Positions 7,437 to 13,755 of a stretch of 22,787 bases of DNA are shown piece by piece; the first letter of the stretch is position 1, and each line of letters begins with the position of its first letter. The DNA is from Thermoproteota archaeon (lineage in GTDB: Archaea > Korarchaeota > Korarchaeia > Korarchaeales > Korarchaeaceae): the NCBI GenBank assembly GCA_015521385.1, contig WAOH01000232.1:1-22787 (forward strand), read 5' to 3'. The position numbers and the translations under genes are program-made. The notes under the pieces were generated by a model. That model saw only the letters and a list, made by a program, of their open reading frames with translations. It ran no database searches and was not told where the DNA came from.

Positions 7437-8192
7437 ATGCCCTTGTATGTTGAGAAGAAACCCGAGGTCCTGATAACAGAAGATGGTGTGAGGACTGATG
7501 GGAGAAAACCCTACGAAATGAGACCCGTTAGAATGACCGTCGGCATACTGGACAAGGCCGATGGTTCGGCTTTCATAGAGTGGGGCGGGAACAAGATTCT
7601 GGCCGCCGTCTTCGGTCCGAGGGAGGTGCATCCCAAGCATCTGGTCCTGCCCGACAAGGCACTGGTGAGGACTAGGTACAACATGGCGCCCTTCTCCACG
7701 CCTGAGAGGAAGAGGCCCGGACCAGATAGGAGGAGCGTGGAACTCTCTAAAGTTATAAGAGAAGCTCTGAAGCCAGCAATCTTCGTTGAGAACTATCCTG
7801 GATCCGTGATAGACATATTCATAGAGGTGCTCAGGTCCGACGCTGGGACTAGGGTTGCCGGAGTCAACGCGGCATCCCTCGCGCTGGCCAACGCCGGGAT
7901 AGCGATGAGGGGGTTGGTGGCCGCCTGCGCGGTGGGCAGGGTGGGAGACTTCGTGGTCTGCGACCCGAACCACGACGAGGACATGTGGGGAGACGCTGAC
8001 ATGCCCATGGCCATGCTAATGGAGGACGAGGAGATTACCCTGCTCCAGACAGATGGTCCCATGACGGAGGAGCAGTTCAGAGAGGCACTCAAGCTGGGAA
8101 GGAACGCCATCCGCTTCCTGTACGAGATGCAGAAGGAGGCCCTGAAGAGGCCTTATCAGGTTGTGGAGAGATCGGTCAGGGGTGTTGTGTGA
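7437..8192 (+). CDS. rrp41: Exosome catalytic subunit Rrp41
   Basis: Catalytic RNase PH-type subunit of the archaeal exosome, 251 residues; a hexamer with Rrp42 degrades RNA 3' to 5' with phosphate and can add tails in reverse. Family features are VRTDGRKPYEMRPV near the N-terminus, VFGPREVHPKH, YNMAPFSTPERKRPGPDRRS, VLRSDAGTRVAGVNAAS and the segment DEDMWGDADMP, which contains the conserved active-site Asp residues. The ATG at 7437 follows a strong GAGGAGGTG element (7420-7428). The stop overlaps the rrp42 start in a GTGATG arrangement, coupling production of the two ring subunits. Confidence 0.97.
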   Translation: MPLYVEKKPEVLITEDGVRTDGRKPYEMRPVRMTVGILDKADGSAFIEWGGNKILAAVFGPREVHPKHLVLPDKALVRTRYNMAPFSTPERKRPGPDRRSVELSKVIREALKPAIFVENYPGSVIDIFIEVLRSDAGTRVAGVNAASLALANAGIAMRGLVAACAVGRVGDFVVCDPNHDEDMWGDADMPMAMLMEDEEITLLQTDGPMTEEQFREALKLGRNAIRFLYEMQKEALKRPYQVVERSVRGVV

Positions 8193-8998
8193 TGTTCGAA
8201 TCCGAGATGCTCACTCATAACCTGCTAAAGGAGTACGTTAAGGATCTGGTCTCCAAGGGCCAGAGAATCGACGGGAGAGGATTCCAAGACTATAGGCCCA
8301 TAAAAGTCAAGGAGGGGACTTTCACCAAGGCTGAGGGCGAGGCTTGGGTTGAGCTGGGGGACACACAGGTACTCGTCGGCGTCAAGGCCGACGTGGGAGA
8401 ACCCTTCCCCGACACCCCGGACAAAGGGGTCTTAATATCAAACACGGAGCTGCTCCCTCTAGCCTCACCAACGTTCGAGCCAGGTCCTCCAAACGAGAAC
8501 GCCATAGAGGTGGCGAGAGTAGTAGACAGAGCCATAAGGAGTGCTGATGCGGTCGACATGTCCTCCCTCGTGATAGTGGAGGGCAAACTCGTCTACATGC
8601 TCTTCCTCGACATGTACGTGCTGGATTACGATGGGAACTTGGAGGACGCTCTTACCCTCGCTAGCCTAATAGCCCTCGGAAGGGCCGAGATTCCAAAGGT
8701 AGAGGTCAAGGAGGACGGGGAGATAGAGGTTAAAGAGGAGAAGTGGAAGGTCAACTTGAAGGACCTCCCCATCAACTTCACCTTCGTCAAGATAGGGGGC
8801 CAGCTACTCTTGGACCCCATACTCGAGGAGGAGCAGGTCTCAGACGCGGCCATAACCCTAGCGATAGACAAGGAGGGAAGGGTCTGCTCGATCCAGAAAA
8901 AGCACGGCAAGTTCACCATGGAAGAGATTTTAAATGCCACCAGCATAGCCCGTAGCAAGTGGCCGGAGATGGCGGAGAAAGTGAGGGAGGCGATCTGA
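8192..8998 (+). CDS. rrp42: Exosome non-catalytic ring subunit Rrp42
   Basis: RNase PH-fold partner of Rrp41, about 268 residues, lacking the catalytic Asp set but contributing to the RNA path of the hexameric ring. Recognisable parts are GQRIDGRGFQDYRPIKV, AEGEAWVELGDTQVLVGVKA, the typical EPGPPNENAIEVARVVDRAI, and LLDPILEEEQVSDAAITLA. The start could be GTG 8189 or ATG 8192; the AGGGGTG at 8178-8184 is better spaced for the ATG. The ATG overlaps the rrp41 stop by one base. The eL43 gene begins 1 nt after its stop. Confidence 0.96.
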   Translation: MFESEMLTHNLLKEYVKDLVSKGQRIDGRGFQDYRPIKVKEGTFTKAEGEAWVELGDTQVLVGVKADVGEPFPDTPDKGVLISNTELLPLASPTFEPGPPNENAIEVARVVDRAIRSADAVDMSSLVIVEGKLVYMLFLDMYVLDYDGNLEDALTLASLIALGRAEIPKVEVKEDGEIEVKEEKWKVNLKDLPINFTFVKIGGQLLLDPILEEEQVSDAAITLAIDKEGRVCSIQKKHGKFTMEEILNATSIARSKWPEMAEKVREAI

Positions 8999-8999
8999 T

Positions 9000-9248
9000 A
9001 TGACCGGCGCGCCCAGAGCCAAGCTGAGGACCCCTCGATATGGTCTGAAGATCAGGAGGAGGGTTGAGCACATCCTACAGAAGTCCAAGAGGACCTACAA
9101 GTGTCCCTACTGTGGTGCCAATGCGGTTAGAAGGGTTAGATTGGGTGTTTGGGCCTGCAAGAAGTGCGGCAAGGTGTTCACAGGCGGAGCGTGGGAGCCC
9201 TTCACCGCCGTGGCTAGGAGCGCTGAGCTAGCAAGGGAGAGGGCTTGA
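9000..9248 (+). CDS. rpl37ae: Large-subunit ribosomal protein eL43 (L37Ae)
   Basis: Ribosomal protein eL43/L37Ae, 82 residues, with a zinc ribbon: Cys35, Cys38, Cys53 and Cys56 in a CX2C-X14-CX2C arrangement (CPYCG then CKKCG). The rest (GLKIRRRVEHILQKSK and VFTGGAWEP) fits the family. The ATG at 9000 begins one base after the rrp42 stop. Its stop overlaps the TTG of the Brix gene. In many archaeal genomes the RNA polymerase subunit gene rpoP comes next; it is not here. Confidence 0.95.
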   Translation: MTGAPRAKLRTPRYGLKIRRRVEHILQKSKRTYKCPYCGANAVRRVRLGVWACKKCGKVFTGGAWEPFTAVARSAELARERA

Positions 9249-9829
9249 TCCTCATAACGACTACGAGGAGACCCTCTCGCCGCACCCGATCCTTTGTTCG
9301 GGACCTATTTCATGTCCTCCCCAATGCGATCAGGAGAAATAGGGGAAAGATGTCCTTGGAGGACCTCAACGAGCTCGCTCTCCAATCGGGGGCCGAGAGG
9401 GTACTCGTCGTCGGGACCTTGAGGGGAAATCCCTCATCCCTAGCCTTTTACGAGCCCCATCCATCGGCAATAAGGCCCATCTCAATAATATTCCTTAGAG
9501 GGGTCTCTCTGAGGAGAGAGATAACCGACAAGAGGGCCCCCCACTCCAAAGATATGTGCATCACGTACTCTTCTCCGGGGCTAGCGCACCTAGCTCAAGT
9601 ACTCACCCTCTCCTTCAATGTGGGGGAGCCCATCCTGACGACGCTAGAGCAACTGACCGAGATAGGGGAGTTCGACCTCGCCCTCCACCTATCACCCGGA
9701 TCAGGGCTGATGGCCAATTCCTCCTTCTACAGGATCAAACCGACCTGGGAAGTAGGACCTAGGATGAGAATAGGAGGGTTCAGGGAGTTTGAAGGTGGAA
9801 GTGGATCTGAAACTGAAGGTGACATTTGA
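9245..9829 (+). CDS. Brix-domain ribosome biogenesis protein (archaeal Imp4-like)
   Basis: Single-domain archaeal Brix protein, 194 residues, related to eukaryotic Imp4/Rpf factors that act in rRNA processing and ribosomal subunit assembly. The start ILITTTRRPSRRTRSFVRDL is the Brix signature (strand plus Arg-rich helix), followed by SLEDLNELALQSGAERVLVV and GTLRGNPSSLAFYE. The start is TTG 9245, overlapping the last 4 bases of eL43. The C-terminal ~14 residues (FEGGSGSETEGDI) are read from DNA that also encodes the N-terminus of Pcc1, so they look like a by-product of the 41-bp overlap. Confidence 0.85.
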   Translation: MILITTTRRPSRRTRSFVRDLFHVLPNAIRRNRGKMSLEDLNELALQSGAERVLVVGTLRGNPSSLAFYEPHPSAIRPISIIFLRGVSLRREITDKRAPHSKDMCITYSSPGLAHLAQVLTLSFNVGEPILTTLEQLTEIGEFDLALHLSPGSGLMANSSFYRIKPTWEVGPRMRIGGFREFEGGSGSETEGDI

Positions 9830-10019
9830 GAGCGATGAAGAGGCCTCCCGGTTCTACCGGGCCCTGCTCCCGGACTTCTCGGATATCGAGATGAGCTTAG
9901 AGTCGAATTCGGTGATAATGGAACTCACGGGTTTACCTCCCTCGAGGGCCAGGGCGCTGGCCAACAGCCTCCTGAGGATGGCCCAGCTCTACCAGAGGAT
10001 GTCCGAGGCCCTCACGTGA
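9789..10019 (+). CDS. pcc1: KEOPS complex subunit Pcc1
   Basis: Small dimeric subunit of the KEOPS complex, which makes N6-threonylcarbamoyladenosine (t6A) at position 37 of ANN-decoding tRNAs. The 76-residue protein has the beta-beta-alpha pattern of the family: KVEVDLKLKVTFESDEEASR, then SVIMELTGLPPSRARALANS and a last helix. The TTG at 9789 lies inside the Brix gene in another frame; GTG 9795 is a close alternative. It closes the plus-strand superoperon and is convergent with the glycosyltransferase (8-bp overlap). In other archaea a prefoldin subunit gene often follows; it is missing here. Confidence 0.85.
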   Translation: MKVEVDLKLKVTFESDEEASRFYRALLPDFSDIEMSLESNSVIMELTGLPPSRARALANSLLRMAQLYQRMSEALT

Positions 10020-10707
10020 TTTTAGGGTAGGCTTCAAATGGCTTCTCCATCAGGAGAACCGAGAGCCCGTTGTAAATCAGGTAGAAGATGGACTCCCCCA
10101 AGCCCCTCCTCTTGACGCGCCTCGCGGAGGTATATACAGCCATTCCAGAGACGAATTTTATTCTCCCCAATCTGGACGCGGCCATGGAGAGGAGGGCATC
10201 CTCAGAGACACTTACATCCTCCCTGAATCCACCTAAATCCAGCAATACGTCCCTCCTGAAGGCTGAATTGAAGCCCATGAGATGAGGCCGCCCCATGAAG
10301 ATGGTGAGCCTCACCATGAGATCGTAAGAGAGTATATAGGCCGCTTTGAGCAGATCTCCCTCGTCCTCCAAGGGATATGCTGGGCCCCCCACACCGACCA
10401 CACCATCCTCGAACCCGTTGACGAGGGCGTTTTTCCACCCCTTGGCCACGACAGTGTCAGCATCGACGAACGCCACCACTTCCCCGGAGGACAGCCTGAT
10501 CCCCTCATTTCTGGCCTTGGCTGGCGAGTCGTATTCAGGCGAACTCCTCACGATGTCGGCGTATTCCTCAGCTATCTCAACGGTACCATCGTCGCTTCCG
10601 CCGTCTATAACTATGATCTCATCGACTTCTTCCTTCCTTAGGGCCATTAGAGCCCTTCCAACGTAATTGGCCTCTCTATAAGTTGGAATCACTACTGAGA
10701 CCTTCAT
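10012..10707 (-). CDS. Family 2 glycosyltransferase
   Basis: GT-A fold glycosyltransferase, about 231 residues from the ATG at 10707. It opens KVSVVIPTYREANYVGRAL, then DEIIVIDGGSDDGTVEIAEE for nucleotide binding and VAFVDADTVVAKGW with the DAD (DXD-like) metal-binding motif. A later segment, GFREDVSVSEDALLS, contains the acidic residue pattern expected of the catalytic base region. There is one weak hydrophobic stretch near the C-terminus (SIFYLIYNGLSVLLM) but no clear transmembrane domain. The ATG forms an ATGA overlap with the stop of the DUF92 gene, so the two are translationally coupled. The acceptor is unknown; a lipid or surface glycan is a guess from that partner. The frame opens further upstream, but that extension lies within DUF92. 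Confidence 0.88.
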   Translation of the reverse strand: MKVSVVIPTYREANYVGRALMALRKEEVDEIIVIDGGSDDGTVEIAEEYADIVRSSPEYDSPAKARNEGIRLSSGEVVAFVDADTVVAKGWKNALVNGFEDGVVGVGGPAYPLEDEGDLLKAAYILSYDLMVRLTIFMGRPHLMGFNSAFRRDVLLDLGGFREDVSVSEDALLSMAASRLGRIKFVSGMAVYTSARRVKRRGLGESIFYLIYNGLSVLLMEKPFEAYPKIT

Positions 10708-11501
10708 AGAGCGGCCCCCGTAGCCGCGGAGATGATAGCGACCAATCCGGTGGATATCAAGTTTACGGCGTGATTGTCCAGCCATCTCACACCCCTTACA
10801 GGCCTGGCGCCACCGTTACAGAGCGAGGGATCTTCAACAACCCTGTCCTCCCCGATGCACCTGTACCTAACCTGTAACAGGGCTCCGAGTAGGCTATCTA
10901 TCAAACTGCACGAGAATCCCAGCACCACAACCAGGGGCAGCTGGCTAAGCCCTATCATAGAGAAGGAGAATGCCTCTATCCCTATGAGAAGGGCACCTAT
11001 CAAGCTTGCGAGGGTTCCCAGCGGGGAGATGGCGCCTGACGTGCCGGGCGGTACCCTTCTCAGAGTATGAATCATTATCGGCGGATTGGCGCTGAGAACT
11101 CCTATCTCGCTCCCCAGAGTATCTGAGAGGGCTCCAGCTAGGGAGGATACGAAAGCCAACATAGCTGGCTCCCACGAGGTCAGTGAGTGCATCAGAAGCA
11201 TGGATGTGGGGAAGAGCAGATTGGCCACCACATTCCTCCACGTCCTAGCGCCGCCTCTCAGCTCCGCAGCGCCCAACTCTTCCTTGAGACCGTACTTATA
11301 CTTGGTGAAGGCCGATCCCACTAAGAAGAACGTGATCAGCATGAATGTGGCGGGCAATCCACCACCTAACACGAATGCGATGCCCACGAGTAAACCGGCT
11401 AGGAATCCAGATGCATCCACTGATCTGTTGAAGTACCCGGCCGATCCCACTGTCAGGACCACTGCGAGACCGGCTAATGTGCCTACTAGGTCGGCGGTCA
11501 T
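10704..11501 (-). CDS. DUF92 family integral membrane protein (VTE6/TMEM19-like)
   Basis: Polytopic membrane protein of 265 residues belonging to DUF92 (TIGR00297, COG1836). Several hydrophobic helices are visible, for example LVGTLAGLAVVLTVGSAG and LAGLLVGIAFVLGGGLPA. The family core is present: ALSDTLGSEIGVLS, then TLRRVPPGTSGAISPLGTLA. Plant VTE6 of this family phosphorylates phytyl phosphate, and COG1836 is described as cytidylyltransferase-like. By analogy an isoprenoid-phosphate kinase role in lipid or polyprenol salvage is possible here but unproven. The ATG at 11501 lies about 10 nt after the transcript start predicted from the TATA-like box at 11534-11542. It heads an operon with the family 2 glycosyltransferase. 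Confidence 0.85.
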   Translation of the reverse strand: MTADLVGTLAGLAVVLTVGSAGYFNRSVDASGFLAGLLVGIAFVLGGGLPATFMLITFFLVGSAFTKYKYGLKEELGAAELRGGARTWRNVVANLLFPTSMLLMHSLTSWEPAMLAFVSSLAGALSDTLGSEIGVLSANPPIMIHTLRRVPPGTSGAISPLGTLASLIGALLIGIEAFSFSMIGLSQLPLVVVLGFSCSLIDSLLGALLQVRYRCIGEDRVVEDPSLCNGGARPVRGVRWLDNHAVNLISTGLVAIISAATGAAL

Positions 11502-11563
11502 CTCCCCAATCCAGCCAAGGGGTCGGGTAATCGTTTAAAAATGAAGGCAGTTACACAGCGATG
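11502..11563. promoter_or_regulatory. Divergent promoter for tRNA-Pro and the DUF92 operon
   Basis: TTTAAAAAT (11534-11542) is centred 26 nt before the first base of the tRNA on plus. On minus the same box, read as ATTTTTAAA, predicts a start near 11511, 10 nt before the DUF92 ATG. One element therefore probably serves both directions. Confidence 0.55.
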
Positions 11564-11640
11564 GGGGCCGTGGTCTAGCTAGGTAGGATGCCAGCCTGGG
11601 GCGCTGGTGGTCCCGGGTTCAAATCCCGGCGGCCCCACCA
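11564..11640 (+). tRNA. tRNA-Pro, anticodon GGG
   Basis: A 77-nt cloverleaf with all arms paired. The acceptor stem GGGGCCG (11564-11570) pairs with CGGCCCC (11630-11636). The D stem GTCT pairs with GGAT using G-U pairs. The anticodon stem CCAGC/GCTGG encloses the loop CTGGGGC (11596-11602), with anticodon GGG at 11598-11600 and G37, as in proline tRNAs. The T arm is CCGGG-TTCAAAT-CCCGG. The discriminator is A, and the CCA end (11638-11640) is encoded. No intron is present. The convergent radical SAM gene ends only 2 nt downstream and no T-rich terminator follows. Confidence 0.96.
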
Positions 11641-11642
11641 GT

Positions 11643-13196
11643 CTACGAACTCCTTCTATCCACCGGGACCCCCTCAACCAGTCTGTCCGACAGGACCTTG
11701 GTGATCCTGACCTCGAGCACCTTCCCCGTCTTGAGCTTCCGCCCGACCTTCAATCTAACCACGGGTCCACCGGCTAAGGGATAAGCGTAGTTTCCCCTAC
11801 CAACTGAAGGGGCCACAATGACCTTGATCACAGCTCCTAGGAGCTCCCTCTTCCTCTCCCTATTGAGTTCGATCGCCTTCTCAGCTATCATCTTGGACCC
11901 GCGATCCACGACCACATTGTAACCTTCAAACGCCGTTCCCGGAAGGGGCCTGAACTTATAGACGGTTATCTTCTCCGCACCGTGCTTGTAGGCGAGCTCC
12001 ATGTACTTCAGGGTCATCCTCACAGTCTTATCGTTCTGCCCGGGGAGGCTGTGTATGAAGTAGGCATAGGGCCTGAGTCCGACCTCCTTTAGCCTCTTTA
12101 TCGCCTCCATTGACTCTTGAGGCCCGCAGGGTCGGCCAAGCAGATCTGCATGTTCCGGATCACCCGTCTCCACCCCTATGTGTATCGGCGTCCCCCTCAG
12201 ATACCTCCCCAGCACTTCAGCGACCTCGTCGTTGACTAAACAGGGTTTCACATTCTCTACCTCGAAGAAGAAGCCGTATTCCCGGGAAAGACCCTTGATC
12301 TCCCTCAGAAGCTCCTCTATGGCGTCCACATTGGGACCAGGTTCGTACGGGTGCGTGAGGGGACCGCTGACCAGCTTCTCCCTGCCGTACTCGAGGAAGT
12401 CGGCCCCACTCAGCACTATCCTCCTGACTCCCGCCTCCGCCAGACCCCTGACCTCTTCCACTATGGAGTCCCTATCTCTGGACTTCGGTGGTCCATAAAG
12501 GGCAGGAATGGAGCAATAGCCGCAGCCGGGTGGTATGCCTTGAGGGCACACCAACCTCTTCCTCAGGTCAAACTCGTAGCAAGCCATGCAAAGGTCGCAC
12601 ATCTCCTTGGAAGCCCTTATCTTCGGTCTATTGAAGTTAGAGCAGCTCCTCACGACCTCGACATAGACTCTACTACTCCTGTAGTGCGGTACGGTTCTGT
12701 AAAATCTGATGGCGGTCACGGACGGCTGGAAGCGCCTGAAGTCCTCCACAGACAGATTGGAGGCGCGGGTCAGCGTTCCATCCCCGGTTATCAGGTTGGG
12801 AATCGATCCCAACTCGGATGGGATCTCCCCCTCGGAGAGCCCGTTCCTCAGGAGGGACTCCAATGCGACCTCTCCCTCTCCCCATACTCCCAAGTGGAAA
12901 CCTAGTCTGGGAACTACGCTGGGATCCGAGGTTATGGGACCTCCTATTATCTTGACGCCCCTGAACCTACTGGCGGCCCTCTTGACTGCCGGTTCGTCCA
13001 TGGTCATGGCGCTGGCTAATAGGACCCTGAACCCCCTCGCTCCCCTCCTCAAGAAGTCCTCTACCCTGTAGATCTTGTACTCCAAGCCGAACATCTCCAG
13101 CACTCCTGCTATCGCTCTGGGTCCCGCTCCTATGACGTCTAGGGACGATAATCTTCTTCCCTCACCGGCCGCCAGCGCATCCAATATTAGGAACAT
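11643..13196 (-). CDS. Radical SAM protein with B12-binding-like N-domain and TRAM tail
   Basis: Large radical SAM protein, about 517 residues from the ATG at 13196. The N-terminal ~165 residues resemble the Rossmann-like B12-binding domain of COG1032 proteins (LDVIGAGPRAIAGVLE, VKIIGGPITSD, GVWGEGEVALESLL), without a DxHxxG motif. The radical SAM core follows: GCGYCSIPALYG, IVLSGADFLEYG, IHIGVETGDPEHADLLGRP and AYFIHSLPGQND. The C-terminal ~60 residues look like a TRAM RNA-binding domain (VGRGNYAYPLAGG, LKTGKVLEVRITKV), so an RNA substrate is plausible. Cysteine spacing before GCGYC is unusual. The frame stays open to 13382, but residues before Met63 do not resemble the family. A TATA-like box at 13221-13230 predicts a leaderless start at about 13197. 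Confidence 0.82.
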   Translation of the reverse strand: MFLILDALAAGEGRRLSSLDVIGAGPRAIAGVLEMFGLEYKIYRVEDFLRRGARGFRVLLASAMTMDEPAVKRAASRFRGVKIIGGPITSDPSVVPRLGFHLGVWGEGEVALESLLRNGLSEGEIPSELGSIPNLITGDGTLTRASNLSVEDFRRFQPSVTAIRFYRTVPHYRSSRVYVEVVRSCSNFNRPKIRASKEMCDLCMACYEFDLRKRLVCPQGIPPGCGYCSIPALYGPPKSRDRDSIVEEVRGLAEAGVRRIVLSGADFLEYGREKLVSGPLTHPYEPGPNVDAIEELLREIKGLSREYGFFFEVENVKPCLVNDEVAEVLGRYLRGTPIHIGVETGDPEHADLLGRPCGPQESMEAIKRLKEVGLRPYAYFIHSLPGQNDKTVRMTLKYMELAYKHGAEKITVYKFRPLPGTAFEGYNVVVDRGSKMIAEKAIELNRERKRELLGAVIKVIVAPSVGRGNYAYPLAGGPVVRLKVGRKLKTGKVLEVRITKVLSDRLVEGVPVDRRSS

Positions 13197-13212
13197 CCAG
13201 TGATAGAGCGCG

Positions 13213-13755
13213 ATGTCGGGTAAATCTTTTCTCTCCTCCGGGTGCAGGACCCTTCTCTCAGACCTGATCCTGAGGGAGGAGGCGAGAGAAGCCATAGCGG
13301 AAGCGAAAGGCAGACTCATCGAATCCGTCGATGATCTGCCCGAGGCCCCCTTGATATCGGTCGGGGACAGGGTCACCTCCACCCTGTTGGAGCATGGCAG
13401 GAGGCCCGAAGTAGCGATAATAGACCTCAGGGAAAGGAGATCGGAGGAACCGTCAGTAGCTTACAGGCTGAGCGGTTACCTCATCTTGTCCGCGAGCAAC
13501 CCCGCGGGTGGAATAACCCGGGAATCTTGGAATGCGGTCAGGCTGGCTATAGATATGGCATCCCATGGATTCAGGGTGGCCCTGTTCGTAGATGGGGAGG
13601 AGGACCTACTGGGCTTCCCAGCCACCCTGCTAGCTCCCTCCGGCTGGTTCATGCTCTATGGACAGCCCGGCGTGGGAATGATGCTAGTGAAGATCGACGA
13701 TCGTGTGAAGAGGGAGGCTGAGGATCTACTCACTAAGGCATTCAGGCCTCTCTAG
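13213..13755 (+). CDS. GTP-dependent dephospho-CoA kinase (DUF359 family)
   Basis: Archaeal GTP-dependent dephospho-CoA kinase (COG1909/DUF359), the last step of coenzyme A synthesis, 180 residues. Matching features are PLISVGDRVTSTLLEHGRRP, the DLRERRSEEP segment, SNPAGGITRESWNAVRLA, and a C-terminal half reading VALFVDGEEDLLGFPATLLA, then LYGQPGVGMMLVKID. The family is unrelated to bacterial CoaE. ATG 13213 is the only conventional start before the conserved region; the first ~20 residues are weakly family-like. It is divergent from the radical SAM gene with only 16 bp between the two start codons. The stop overlaps tgtA by 14 bp, convergently. Confidence 0.86.
   Translation: MSGKSFLSSGCRTLLSDLILREEAREAIAEAKGRLIESVDDLPEAPLISVGDRVTSTLLEHGRRPEVAIIDLRERRSEEPSVAYRLSGYLILSASNPAGGITRESWNAVRLAIDMASHGFRVALFVDGEEDLLGFPATLLAPSGWFMLYGQPGVGMMLVKIDDRVKREAEDLLTKAFRPL
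13221..13230. promoter_or_regulatory. TATA-like box of the radical SAM gene, inside the kinase 5' end
   Basis: AAAAGATTTA on the minus strand is centred about 28 nt before the radical SAM ATG (13196). It is the only AT-rich stretch between the two divergent genes and lies within the first codons of the dephospho-CoA kinase. Promoter function is inferred. Confidence 0.35.

Noticed and set aside
12351..12905. A 184-codon plus-strand frame inside the radical SAM gene.
   Set aside because: It is the reverse complement of the conserved radical SAM core and shows no domain of its own.
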